In this document: one piece after another, positions 46,392-58,697 of the stretch
Position numbering within the stretch: position 1 is the first letter of the stretch
Layout: every line of letters starts with the position of its first letter
NCBI GenBank assembly: GCA_947034895.1
Contig: OX344763.1
Location: 8,558,501 to 8,622,500, forward strand
Direction: 5' to 3'
Source: Rhytidiadelphus loreus
Taxonomy: Eukaryota; Streptophyta; Bryopsida; Hypnales; Hylocomiaceae
DNA: 64,000 nucleotides
Translations under genes and position numbers: made by a program
Notes under the pieces: generated by a model
Database searches by the model: none
What the model was told of the DNA's origin: nothing
The model's input: only the letters and a program-made list of their open reading frames with translations

Positions 46392-49300
46392 AAAATGTGA
46401 GATTAAATTTTTGTCATGTGCATGTGCTATAATGTCCCGTAAGTTAGAATAAATACTGAAAGTTCAAAAAAAAATTGACGTTCTTGTATAGGCATTGGTC
46501 TCCTTAACAGTAAGTAGTATGCATTGTATTCTTTCGTCAAGTTTAAAAGGAATTATTTGCATTTCATTAACTGAAAGAAGAAAAGAGGTCAATGCTTTTC
46601 TTTAGTGGGTCTCGGAGTTAATTGTTGTCTACACTTATTAGTGATTCTCTTCCTACTATTGTTTGCCATGAGTTTATAGGCTGGACAAATGTAAAACCTT
46701 TTGTATTCATTTTTGCAAAAAATGAAGTACGCAGTTGGTCCTTCGAGCAGTGCTTGTAGCTAGAGAATAGGGATTCTTCACATGTGCCAGTTTGGCACTA
46801 TGTTGAGGAATGCTAGTTACAGGATTTTGAAACACCAGTAGTTGAATCGTATGCGATTCCATGTAGGGGTCCAATAGATGGTGGAAGATGTGCACTGTCT
46901 GAGGACGTAGAAGTTGTCAATCATGACTTAGTTTGGGGCTATTGGAGTGAACACATGCGGTTATGTTGGTAGTGATATAGTGATCCCTTTATTAGGCTTT
47001 ACAATGAGCATCACCTTATGCATTGGGTGTACTTTGAAGTCATTGTATTGAAGCCTTTGTCTGAGGTCCCATGGAAAGTTAATCCACGTACAAATGCGAA
47101 GCCTTAGTCTAAACATTTGGGAAGGTTTGTCAGTGGGAGGCATGTCACAAGAATTTTTAGGAAAAGATTTTAAGTTTCTAGGTTCACAGGATGTCTTTGG
47201 TAGTCCAGGTTTTGGTGGGCAGGCTTCTTTGGGGATGGAATACAGGACTGAAGGTAATAGACGAGGCTGCAATGTTTTTTTTTTAACTATGCAATTGAAA
47301 ATTAACAAGCGGGCTACTGACAATAATAATTCAGGAGGAATTTTGTTGCACATGTACGAGTTTTTCATGATTCAATGGTTGTATAGTACATACTTTTCAT
47401 TGGAAGGCAAGGGTACATGATGATGAAAATTTCCTTGAAGACGCTTGAAGTTTTGTAGTACTATAGTCGTCGTACAATCTCGAAGCCAGTTTGGGCTCAG
47501 TACTGTATATGAGATGCTTTCAGTTGTACTTTCTTAGTGACGCTACCGATGGCTGCTTAACTGAAGCAGTTCCGAATGTCTACTTTTGAGGATTGGTCAT
47601 ATACAAGTGAGGGTCAATCGATTGTCTTAGAAAAGCTGAGTTTGTGTTGCTAAGAATTCTGAACTTGCTCTGCGATTTTTGTGTTCACCATGTATTACAG
47701 TGGTTGTGGTTAACATGATGGATTGTTTCAACGGACAACGATGTTTGTAAGTAATAATTGAAATGTGCATGATTTCAATTATTTAATTGCAGTCCATGCA
47801 CTTGGGTTTCTAATAAAGCTATAGTGGACTTTTATTATTGCAGCTGAATACAACCAAAATGTTGCTGAGGAGCAAGAAGCACATGACAAGCAACCTCAAT
47901 TGGTGGGCTGACGTGCCCTTGTTTTTTATAGGTAATTAACAACCTTGAGCACTGTAGTTCATTTGTACTTGACTCTAGTTTCATTTCAAAAATGTTTCAT
48001 CTTACGGATTTGCATGACATTCTGCTTGTGACTTGTGAGTAGCTAAAGGTAAATCCGAATTGGAGTTGCAAATTTGTCTGATCAGTCATGAAAGCATAAG
48101 AGAATGTGAAAGCACTTCAGAAATTGTTGGATATTACCTCTTTGATTAGTATTGAGACTTGTGACTAGTATTAGGAATTTCAATTTTGAGAGATGCAAAC
48201 ATTTTAACAGAGATCGATTTCTGGGTACAAGTTCTAGAACTCCTTGGCAGGATTTTGTTATCTGAAAGCAAGAATTTTTTTGAACACACATTGTTTGCCC
48301 CCACTATAGAACACCCTCAACATGATGGATGTGAGTATGTGACTACTATTATTAAAGGATACTCATTTCACAGTCTGTATCTTGGATATATGATATATCC
48401 CATGATGACAGATTATGAATTTCCATGCAGGTGTATATAAAAAGGTTACTTATAGTTATTGTATAGAAGTCATGGAAAAGAGACAGTCGCTTAAGGGATT
48501 GGAAGTTTTTAACACTGAAATGGGATACGCAGAAGGAAGTGACAAAGACTTGTATTGGTGGATCTAGATAAGTCAAATGAACCTATCTAGTATTGTTGCC
48601 ACGAGGAAGTCCTTGTAATTGCATACCAGAGATGGTGGTTTGAATGTCGAAGCTTAAGTACCAAATGCTTGAGAATCCGTCACCTATGAACTGGAAGTTC
48701 ATCTTCCACACCTTTGAAGAATAACTAACTTTGGAACCGGGAAGTGAATAGTACATGAGTATTGAAAGTGTTTTTCAGAAGTTACTGTTGTTTAAAGGTA
48801 AGAATTTATAATTTTTCCCATGTTCTAATGTTCATTGACTGTAGGTGATATTGAAGGAGAGGGCAATGTGAACAGATGAATGTATTGTCCCTATCAGAGG
48901 AGGGAGCGAGAAAGGAAAAGTTGCTTCTTCATGTGGGAAATGCCTATTAAACCCTTCATCATCAGTTGAAGAAGGTAGCCTCGTGGAAGTGAATCTACTA
49001 CAGTGACAACCTTCCCATGCACAGACATGAAGGTTCTATGCATACGGCCAGGAGAATTTAGGTACTAGTTCGAAGTACAAACTGGAGGTATGGAGCGTTT
49101 GGAAAATTTTAAGCACACATGCAATATGTATTATCAAAAACGGAGTACTGCAGCTCATTCATTTAGAATGAGAGAATGCTTCTATACAGGGTATAACCGT
49201 TAACATTACCAGTCTTGAGGTACGATGTGTTCTGAAATGAAGTGCTCCAAGGCCTTTTACACTTTCAATGAAGTGGAATGATCCAGATGGTTGGTTTGTC

Positions 49301-50189
49301 ACTCTCTGTTTTCGTTCTATGTAGATGCATATATTAGGAAAATCTTATACGATTATATGGACATCTGATAGGCAAGCATTCATCATGCCTTTCTTGTAGA
49401 ATGTTTAGAAAGAGAGGGCAAGGAAGCATTTGATTGAAGAAGGGATGATTGATAGTAGTGTGTAGTGCTGCAGTGATGGAAGCTTTGGAAGTTCAAAACG
49501 TTGGATTCTGCATTGCAATTGGAGGTCGGTGTACTAGCTTGGAATATGGTGGAAACTGTCTACTGAGCATGCAACGCTTTCGAATTAATGCAGTAATGCT
49601 TAATTAGTGTCTCTTGGATCACAAGTACTACAGACATGGGAGCATATGTCTTATAGTTTGTGCACATGCTCGTCTGCGTTGTGGCATTGGGAGCAATTTT
49701 AGAGGCTACACTACAGTATGAGCATGAAATCCTAGGTAGAAGCATGTAGTGCAAAGATGGCTCAGGCATTTCTTGTCGAAGTCCAAATAGTGGTCCAGTA
49801 GATCATGATATAAAACCTGATGTCGTAGAGGAATGCTTATGAAAATGTGAGCATAGGAAATGGATGCTACAGAAATGATATGCAGTCCTCAATAAAAAGT
49901 AACTGCTTATGTTAGCATAATAACAGTCCTAGAAGAACCATATGACAATGGTTGTAGACATAATATAAATAACTAGCAGAAGCAAGAGCTTCATCGACTC
50001 TATAAAAATCATGTATTTGAAGCCAGTAAAACATACTTGTTTTTTTCAAAGAGGCTAGAGTCCACTGGTTTTTGTTACAAGATATATCCATTTTCTAAGC
50101 TAGAAAAAGACCTTGCAAAATTAGAAATGTAGCAAAGGAATAAAGTAATTACCAGCTTTGAAAGTGCAACATCAATGTAATCTGAAATA
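46392..50189. other. 3' region of the CACTA element, no gene recognised
   Basis: This 3.8-kb stretch has only short open frames with no recognisable domain (for example 135 codons at 47368-46961, minus strand). It probably holds the TNP2 3' end and non-coding filler. Confidence 0.5.
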
Positions 50190-50336
50190 AAGATTGATAG
50201 GAAAATGACAAGAAATTGACAATGATAATAGCAGAATTCCAAGTTGACAGCAATACGACGTACAAACGACTTTGTTGTCATTTCGGACAAATTTGTGTCA
50301 AAAATATGTCATTTCGGACCCCTTCTCCTTGTAGTG
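50190..50336. repeat. Right terminal and subterminal repeats of the CACTA element
   Basis: ATGACAAG, TTGACAAT, TTGACAGC, TTGTCATTTCGGACAAAT and ATGTCATTTCGGACC precede the end CCTTGTAGTG. The word TGACA/TGTCA is shared with the left end, while TCATTTCGGAC, present twice, is specific to this side. Confidence 0.65.
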
Positions 50337-50453
50337 ACTGTTCCACTGGCGACGCCCTCAGAGGAACTAGCTGGGGAATACCCAGATGAAAGGTCAGGAA
50401 GCTTCTCGGACGACAAGCCTAAAATCCACAGATTCTCCAAAGAAATCGCTTAG
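50337..50453 (+). other. Coding-like fragment directly right of the CACTA end
   Basis: Reading across the boundary, the first 117 bp outside the element translate as LATPSEELAGEYPDERSGSF, then a short Asp/Lys-rich tail ending KIHRFSKEIA at a TAG. The base composition is more coding-like than the flanks. It could be the last exon of a gene disrupted by the CACTA insertion, but I see no matching upstream part at the left end. Confidence 0.25.
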
Positions 50454-51643
50454 TAATGTACTTAATCATACCTAAAACAATACTTCTAGTACTGAAATAC
50501 AACATGTATAAGCACATACTCCTCGACCTATGCAAACATTAGTACAATAAACTACACAATTATACTTCTAGCATTGAAGAACAATACTATAAGTATAGCA
50601 ACTGAATACATTACCAAAATAATTGTATTTCTAGCAGTGATGAAGAATAACATAAGTACATTAGCTCAGTACATTACCAAAATATAAGTCTTACCTGAGA
50701 GTATATAATGTTTACAAAATCAGAGTGATTGTAAACTGAGTACAAGATACACTTGAAGGGAAAGTACCCAAGAATTACTTAACATGTATAACAAGTATTC
50801 AAATTCCCCCATTAATATTTCTAGTACTTGGAGTAGAATACTTCCTTAGAACATTTCCTATACTGAGCACGTCCAACTCTGATGATGTATACTATGAGTA
50901 CTTTTGAGGTAGAAAAGTATCACACGAAAAAATACTAAGTATTCCGCCTAGTTTGTATGTGGAGCATTCCTAGAGTACTATAAGAAAATTGCATACACAT
51001 TGTGTTACCCACCCAAGGTACACATACTACCGTATGCATTATTAGTACAAAAACATACATTTCTGAGAAAATGATTGAATTACGACTTTGGACGATGGAA
51101 CTTGCTTAGAAATCTGGAACCATACATATAAGTAGTTAAGGCCTTATTCGTTAATTTGAGATAAAATCAAGACTTTGAGACTTTGAAAAAGGAATGTGAA
51201 TCATTGTTGAAATTATAGTTGTTGAGCTCTACGATAAGTACTACCGGAATCAAAGGTTTGATTGAAAGATTATAACATGTCGCCCATAAAGACTTTGAGG
51301 AAGCGACTCCAAATGCATTAATACATAAGAAGACGTGGAAATGCGAGTGAATTTAAGTACATTCACATAGCTTTATTGGCGTAGTCCAAATGCATACGCT
51401 GTATGTAAGAGTCGCTTTCAATGTCCTCTAAACGAAATGAAACAGGAATCCAAAAGATTTCAAAGAACATATGCAAAGGCAGTCTAAAAAGATGTATACA
51501 ACTAGTGTAACTCTTGTTCTCTGTAAAAAGCGCTATTAGTAGTAAGTCTCAAAGATGAAAATAAGATGTTCCATCTCTTTCCTAGATGATTTTCGCCGCA
51601 TATGATGCTATTAATAGTAAGATAGTCATAGAAGGTGAGGTGA
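50454..51643. other. Gene-free AT-rich DNA
   Basis: No supported gene, repeat or boundary. Many short TAGTACTT-like words occur, but no ordered repeat. Confidence 0.5.
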
Positions 51644-52567
51644 TTAAAAATTCACATCACCTCCGCAGGGCTGGCTATCCACTGTACAATTGCTATTGGC
51701 TCCATCCATTGCTTTGAACTTTGCTAGCCCTCTCATAATATCCTCACGTCGAGAACAAGAGAATGGCGTGATTGGAACGTCCACTATATCATGTAAGGGG
51801 TGCCGTTGAATTCCATTCACATGGCGCTTTGACTTCTGGATGCTTTGGGGGACCTCGGAAGCCGAAAGAGACCTCGACCCTCGAACAGGCGGTCTTGGTA
51901 GCAACGCATTCCCATTTTCTACGATGGAATGTCCTATACGAGAACGCCGTTGTTCCCTACAAAATTGCTGACGGAATACTATGCCACCCGACAAACACCG
52001 CCTAGGGCGGATGGAGTGTGAGGGACGAAGTCGTGTATCCTGAACTTCAGATACAGCAGCAGGAGCATTCGTCTTCAGTAAGTCCCTGTGTAAGTCAATT
52101 TCCAGCAGAGACGTGGACCTCAGCGCCAACAGCGTACTCACATCTGCACTAAGAGGAGAGGATAGAAAGCCATCCTCGCCTTGAGGAGAACCGGGTGCCT
52201 CCACAATGGAAAGGTTTAACTTTCGGCTCGTCGAACCATCCATCCGTTCATCAAGTGGCGAAGAGCATCCTCGACTCGAAGAAGCCCATTTGAGTGGCGA
52301 CGGAGAACACACGGGAGTCCTGCCTAGTCCGCGACTTGGAGGGCTATTCATGACCCCGTCCTCAATGTTTCCTTTGGAGTAGTCTATGGCGGCAGACGCC
52401 GCATCTGTTGCAAAGCGCAGCATGTACGGCTTGGAAAGCGGAGCAGTCCCACAGCTTCCACCCACAGAAACGGACCCCCTAGACATGGACTTTTCGGAGC
52501 TTGAAAGCAGACTTCTCGTCACTCTTTGTCTTTTTGGTGGATTAGAGAAGTCCCCAACCTGCTTCAA
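51644..52567 (-). CDS. Unknown Ser/Arg-rich protein
   Basis: An open frame of about 307 codons without a recognised domain. The N-terminal part has a basic patch (PPKRQRVTRS) that could be a nuclear signal. The middle is rich in SPL and SSP motifs, suggesting a disordered, phosphorylatable region. The C-terminus CSRREDIMRGLAKFKAMDG looks helical. The true start is uncertain: the frame opens right after GTAG, which could be a splice acceptor, and the first clear in-frame ATG is near 52485. It is on the same strand as the two genes upstream and may belong to the same unit. Confidence 0.45.
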   Translation of the reverse strand: MKQVGDFSNPPKRQRVTRSLLSSSEKSMSRGSVSVGGSCGTAPLSKPYMLRFATDAASAAIDYSKGNIEDGVMNSPPSRGLGRTPVCSPSPLKWASSSRGCSSPLDERMDGSTSRKLNLSIVEAPGSPQGEDGFLSSPLSADVSTLLALRSTSLLEIDLHRDLLKTNAPAAVSEVQDTRLRPSHSIRPRRCLSGGIVFRQQFCREQRRSRIGHSIVENGNALLPRPPVRGSRSLSASEVPQSIQKSKRHVNGIQRHPLHDIVDVPITPFSCSRREDIMRGLAKFKAMDGANSNCTVDSQPCGGDVNF

Positions 52568-52797
52568 CTACAGATCCCACAAGCCTACGTTTAATACCAT
52601 ATCACGAGAAACGAACAACTTCAATCAGTGAAAACAGAGACGAATTGGTAGCCATTGACAGATATTTCCGGATAAAAAGACAGGAGAATCAAGTGTATCA
52701 AATAAAAATTCAATATATTATTTACAAAAACGTCAAGATACAGAAGAAGGTCAGCAAAAAGTATGAATCCTCGGAGACAGCAAACCTACAAACAAAT

Positions 52798-53679
52798 TTA
52801 CACAAGAGCATACTTCCTACGTCGCCCTTTCTCTACGACCACCCCTATCCCCGGCAGCTCAAATCGAGAACCCATCATCTTCGAGGACTCTCTCATTCCG
52901 CCAACGATCTGCTCTAGGCGGTCGTCACCCGTCGACAGAGGGTTCCTTCCAATCCTATTCTCTTCGACGTATCGCCACAACTGGCCAGGACCGCAATTCG
53001 CATCTAGATGACGGAGCCACGGCAGGAGCTGTCCCAAGAGCACGTCGTCCCGTCGCTTCTCATGGCTCCAGGTCTCTAAGAAAATGGCATTACCATACTC
53101 ATTACAGACGCTCTTATCTGGAGAATCGTCAATGAGAATAGTGTTGTCCGCCGTAAACAAAGTGGTCCCGCTAGTATTGTTAAACAATGTCTCGGACAGA
53201 ACTTTCATGCACGTACAGCATTTTGGCCCACTGATGAAAGAACTGTCCGGGTGAGACCTCTATCTTCGTGCACTCTTCCTGTCCTAGGACAACGTAGGGT
53301 GGTCTGCACCCATTAAATAGGTGTCTGGCGATTGGATCGGCATTACGTTTCAACATCGTGGTCCAAACCACAACATTGTCCGTGATCGCCGAGACCTGTC
53401 GGAGGAATTCACCCAGGTCTTGCCGAGCGAAGACCGCCTTGGGTCCAATCACGGTGGGATTCCGATGACACAGAACTTTCTCTTCGACTCTGTAGGGCCT
53501 AAATTTATCAGCATAAGACTTCATGGCGGTCTGACACAAGACCCCATTCAAGTCGAAGACTATGTTCAACCACTTCCTCCGCGCTAGAGGCACTAACAAG
53601 GGCACATTCCTTGGCACAATCTCTCTTCCGCACTCTGTCTCTACATGATCATAGCACGACAACAAAGAAATGGGGTTAC
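52798..53679 (-). pseudogene. FCP1/SCP-like (HAD) phosphatase-like protein with one frameshift
   Basis: From a likely splice acceptor (TTACAG, 53682-53680) the frame contains the HAD start WLNIVFDLNGVLC, then FLRQVSAITDNVVVWTTMLK and YVVLGQEECTKIE. After a frame change near 53210 it continues KVLSETLFNN, NTILIDDSPDKSVCNEYGNA and IFLETWS, matching the second half of the FCP1-homology domain, to a stop at 52798. The catalytic motif reads DLNGV, so the second Asp of the usual DxDx(T/V) is Asn and phosphatase activity is doubtful; the DD pair in LIDDSP is kept. The unspliced upstream part is not resolved. It lies about 460 bp downstream of the ParB-like gene, same strand. Confidence 0.7.
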
Positions 53680-54138
53680 CTGTAACAATGCAGTAGAGGG
53701 AGAGCCAAAATTCGGTTGTTTGCATTGAGTTTCGTTTAGCAACTGCGGTCGTTCGTTAGATAAAGCTTTCAATGGCACTGGATGTTGCACGCTATAGATT
53801 CTTTCGAGCTGAGAAACCAAACATCGAAAGCAAAGTTTCATCAGATTGACAAACACTAGATGATTTGAAATTCGCATATTTTATTTACATACGTTATATA
53901 ATACAAACGGAAAACGTTTTCTTTATCGGCTGATAAAATTGTACACTCAAAACTATGCTGCACTATACTACACCACGAGGCACAACAGACGGGGTCTCCG
54001 TCCGCGCCTAGAAATCACGAAGTGGCCACACCATCCTGTCAGGCAGCATGAGTAGAAATGAGATTCAACACTACTCAGAGAATTGCAGGCAGCACGAACA
54101 CCAGACAATCGTGACCGATACACATTATTATCTTGGAC
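53680..54138. other. Gap between the phosphatase-like and ParB-like genes
   Basis: It should contain the 3' end of the ParB-like gene and the 5' part or first intron of the phosphatase-like gene. A minus-strand open frame (53877-53641) may include upstream exon sequence, but I cannot fix its borders. Confidence 0.4.
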
Positions 54139-57100
54139 TCAATCAAAATCGTAAGGATCACAGGGCTGTACCTGAGCGGATTCAGCCGCCTGAGGCTCAA
54201 CCCCCTCCACAGCTGCCGAACCAGAAGGCCCTCCCTCTTGTACCGCATTTGTGTCCTGCATGTCATCGTCGCTGGCCTCGTAGTCGACCTTCTCCTCATC
54301 AACTGACATTGGCGAGGGATTGTCATGTAGAGAGTCGAAAGATGTTCCACAAATCGAGACAGGTTCCACTGTGGCAACGACTACGGGTGCAGTTGATGCT
54401 CCAATTCTATCATCGCCTCGATGATAAGCCCGCCTGTCACTTAAACCAGCTCCGGATGGGCTGACGTCCACACCTATAGAAACAACAACTTCAAAAGCTT
54501 GTCTATCTGGAGACAGACGCCTGGGAAGCTGGGATGCTGGAGTGTTGGCTATAACATCTTCCACAGGAGCAGGCACTGCATCAGGCTTATCCTCGATTCG
54601 AGGATAAGGCAGCCTCGAGGACGAGGGAGTCTCATGCGAGACCGGAACCTGAGCTGATGTTGCAGGAGATTCGACGAGCGCTGGTTGGCTTGATTGCGAC
54701 TTCACAGACTGCAAAATTTGCGCCACTTGACTTTGGAGAGCGAAATATTGCACTTGTGATTCCTCCTGCATCTTCTGCATCTGTGCCTTTGACTCTTGCT
54801 GGAGCTTCAGCATTTCAGCTTTCGTCTCCGCAGTGTCGGCAACTGCTTCCTTCAGCTCCTTTTCACGAGCCTCCCTCTCAGCTTTCCGTGCAATTCTTCG
54901 ATCCCGTCTCTCCTTGTCCTTCTGCCAGTAATCCTTCTCGACTTTTACCACGACGCCGGAAGGCAAGAGAAGTGGTTTTATCTCGCTCACCTGAGGAGGT
55001 CCACTATCGTCCTCATCATCATCGTCTGAGGAGTGAGGACGATCAATATCTTCATCACTACTGAGGTCAATGACGGGAATCGCTACCGCTTCTACATCGG
55101 GAACATCTCCCGTAGCCTCCATTATAGTGTCCTCCTCAACCTGAGGACCTTGACCACCCGAGGACATTGGCGCATCCACTAGACGCTGTCTAACGTAATC
55201 AGTGTCCATCTCGTAATCCTCCTCCTCATGTCCCGGTTGATGAGATGAAGACGGCAGAGTCAAGTCCGGAACACTGGGCACGCGAGGGGATGTCCTCCAC
55301 GTATGAATTTGGAACGTGTTAGTTCCGAACTCGTTTATTCCTTCAACACCGAGGGCAGAAGGCACATGCAGACCAGTAGTATCCCTGACCCGGTCCACAG
55401 GTAATGGATCCTGTGCTGGTGAATTCAGCATCATGGGCGGAGACTGAGGTAAATCCATATCAACTAAGACTGGTTCCCGGGGGGGGCGGTTTCTCATAAG
55501 TAAGCGAGTAGAGAGAATTTGAGAAAAGAAAATCGTTCTTATCCATTTTGTCCGCTACCTTCGCAATCCTCAGATACGGTCGGACCTCTTCTTGATTAAC
55601 AAATCCATAAAAAAATGCACCAAACATCTGCACAGACAGATTCATACACACGAAACTATTTAGTAAATAAGCAGAATCATTCATCATGGGATCAACTAAG
55701 GTTATCCTCGACTCGAGGATATCCAGATTACTCCAAGCAATTATTACTCCAAACAATTATCTCTATCCTCGACTCGACGATAGGCAGTTCTCACCTTCGA
55801 CGCAAGCATGAACTTCAGGCCCGAAAAAATTCCAAGAACATTCTCCTCTAGTTTCGCGAAATCTCGTAGAATGTCTAGATAGAACTCCATTCGGAGTTCG
55901 CTTGCCTCAATTCTCCATTTGGCTTCCGTATTTTTGGAGGCCTCCAAATAATATACGCAATTAGGTGGCGTAACATACTTGGGCTTCATCAACGCCCGCG
56001 AGGATTTGGCAAAGTCACTACTTTTCTTAAATAAGAAAAGTAAAGGCACCTCCGGAGCAGTACCACGATTCGTTACGTTATTTATCATCTCTGCCCGGCT
56101 CAGAACATAAGTGGTCAACACTTTCTCGTATTGCTCCATGTGCGAAGATGCAAAAACAGTTGCATCTTTAAGATCCTCCTTGTCTTGCAAAATAAAGAGC
56201 CAAATATTTGGCTCTGACAATTTGGGGTTGAGCTTTTTAAGGAGGAACGTCATGAAGGGATCGATGGAGCTCACATTCTTCGATGACTTTCCTCTTGGAA
56301 TTTCTCTAACATCAAGAACTGCAAGGTTCACTTCACGGCGTTCATACTAGTACGCCGTGCTCGGTACCATTGACTTTGCTTGAATGTCGATACCTTGAAT
56401 TTGAATTCCCCCAATTGGTTTCGGAAGTTGATATTTCAACTTCATGAACCGGGTGAAAATGTGCAATACTTCAGGAAACTGCTGCTCAAGGTCCTTTGCT
56501 CGCCTTGTCCAAGCGTCATTCCGAAGGCGCTTCTTGAAGTACTCGGCTTTAGGGTGAAAAATGAGAAAATCCCATGATGCCGAGGTAAACCGATGCCGCA
56601 ACTTCCACGACATCCATGTTTCGTCAATAACGTCACCACCAGCATCAATAAAGTGAAGAGACTTCTTGACATCCATTAAGTCTTGAAGCACAACTTTCTT
56701 GCGCTTTCTTCTTTCGACCCAATCTGCATGTGAGAGATTGTCCGAAATCAGAATTTTCGTCCTCGAAACAGAGACTTTTGGATATGTAGCCTTCCGATTG
56801 GGAGTAGTGCCGAGAAGGTGTTGTGCAAATACTCCGAAATCGATGTCCGTGAAGTGGCCGTAGTGTTTGAAGAATTCCCTCTTCAGGGCCATATTCTTCA
56901 TCTTGAACCCCTTGCTGGCGTTGAATGGTTCCATAGTGACCGGGTCGATCAACTCTCCATTCGTGTACTTCGTAAGGAAGGATTCCCAATGAGCAAACAG
57001 CTCGTCCGGCAAAGTTATAATCTGAATTTCATTCTTCAGATCTGCTGTTCCACTAATTGAAGCTTCGTCTTTTTCCGGATTTATGCTTTGAAAACGCTCG

Positions 57101-58697
57101 ACGACCGCGTCAGTGAATTTCTGCACGGCAAATAAAACATAGATTAGTCAGAGAAAACTGCTATCAGTATCATCGGCTCGATGATACCGTCGAGAAGGTG
57201 GTTGACTGTTCCGGCATGCCATGACAAATGAATAATGTGTTCCAAATGAAGAGGAAATCCAATGTATCATCGACTCGACGATACATGAAATGAACTGATT
57301 CTTACCTTATAATTCTGGACATTGAATAATGCATTATTCTTCCTGTGGACGGCCTCATCCTTTTCGTCCGTGGGGCGCTTGTATGTCTTCCAGATATTGC
57401 GACAGGAAATTATTTGGTTCCCCCAAGTCGGTTGAGCGTGATCCAAATGGTTTGTACAGTTATAATGTTTCGAGATGTTTCTGAGTTTGTTGTGATCCAG
57501 GGACCACACAATCAGAGCTTCCCACGTTTGCAGTTGTACTCTTCGCTCTTCGCCGCAGCCTTCAATTTGAAGTTCTTTAGAAGCTGTTACACTGTGTTGG
57601 CCATTGATAATCATGAATTGGCCATTTTTAATGTCATCCCAGTTCTTAGGCTTGACTTTCAGCAACTGCTTCTTAGAATCGACAGGTGTAAGACAAAGAG
57701 TTTGTCTTTGCTTCATATCAATGAATTGAATGAGCTCCTTCTTTACTGTGTCCACGATGTCTCTCTGCAGTGTCCTGATCACATATTGATTGCAAGCAAT
57801 TATGCATTGCTTTATGTGAATGGTGACGGACTGCATCCCCTGCAGAAAACAGTCCTTATGGTTGGACCAGAAGTTGCGCTGAATAGACGCGAACTTCACG
57901 TGATTTAGTAGACGCTCTTTTGTTCCAGCTGAGTTGGTTGTCAGAGCAGATCCGGAGCTTCCAGCCCCAACAATATCACCCGGGAGACTCTTCTTCCTCT
58001 TGCGACTCGATTCACCTCCATCTGAATTAGTTGCGTCCCTCTTCTTGGGCTCGGATTGCGCCTGACCTGGACGATTAGCTCTTGATGCAGAGCCGCCGGC
58101 AGTTGTTGGCGCGGTTGGTCGTCTGATCTCTGCTGACGGACGTCCCAGCAATGGTGCTTGTTCCACGTTTGCCAACGCATACCGATCTAGCGTCTGAAAA
58201 ATGAGACGAAGCCTTGAAGCGTTTGACTTTGCAGTGCTATTTTTCCAAGGTACGTACCCATGTTTCTCGAAATCTTCATTCAAGGACTCCATTTGAGACC
58301 CCTCTAGGAAAGTCATCAAGTTATCGAGGTCAAACTTGCCTTTTTGTGAGTTTACATCAATTACAATGGAGTGACAGTGGTCCAGATGTTTGCCACTTTC
58401 ATCAACTTCTCGGAGGACGATCACCACGTAGTTCTTTCGGTGCTCCTCAATGAGTGTAACTTTCTCCTTGATGTTGAGGGGTGTGTAGTTCGTCTTCCCT
58501 TGTATGCGGAAGCGTATGTACACATAATTCTTCCACCGATTGACTCCGAATGTCCAATTTGGAACATGGTCCTCAAATTCCCATAGTGTCCCAAATGTAT
58601 CTTCCATCTCAGTTATGAACGGTTCGTCGGGAATGGGGTTCACAAATGGTTGGAGATGGTTTGTTGTGGAGTAGTCATAGTTGTCTAGCTGTTCCAT
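54139..58697 (-). pseudogene. ParB/DGQHR-like large protein, three exons, two lesions
   Basis: Exons 58697-57306, 57120-55795 and 55627-54139 have GT/AG introns of 185 and 167 bp and join in phase 0, giving about 1,400 codons. The start is ATG (MEQLDNYDY). Exon 1 has a basic nuclear-type patch (RKRKKSLPGD) and then NGQFMIINGQHSVTASKEL, which fits the (D/N)GQHR..A motif of ParB-like and DGQHR domains. Exon 2 is globular, Lys/Phe-rich; a part reading WLFILQDKEDLKDATVF with GTAPEVPLLFLFKK is faintly methyltransferase-like, but no DPPY motif is present. Exon 3 is acidic and disordered with a coiled coil (EREAREKELKEAVADTAETK). Lesions: TAG at 56347-56349 and one extra base in a run of eight C (55479-55486); exon 3 length is 3n+1. 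Function is inferred only from the motif. Confidence 0.6.

Larger units (their letters stand above)
16977..50336. mobile_element. Large CACTA (En/Spm) DNA transposon, heavily nested, probably inactive
   Basis: The left end is CACTACAAGG (16977) and the right end CCTTGTAGTG (to 50336). Both ends are followed inward by dense TGACA/TGTCA words, the expected subterminal binding repeats. Inside are a TNPA-like gene on the minus strand (20579-17972) and a TNP2 gene on the plus strand (26652-46391), facing away from each other. The 33.4-kb span includes about 13.6 kb of later insertions, so the original was about 19.8 kb. The flanking triplets TAC and ACT do not match, so pairing of the two ends rests on their sequence and the genes between. 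Nonsense codons, a frameshift and insertions disable both genes. Confidence 0.75.
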
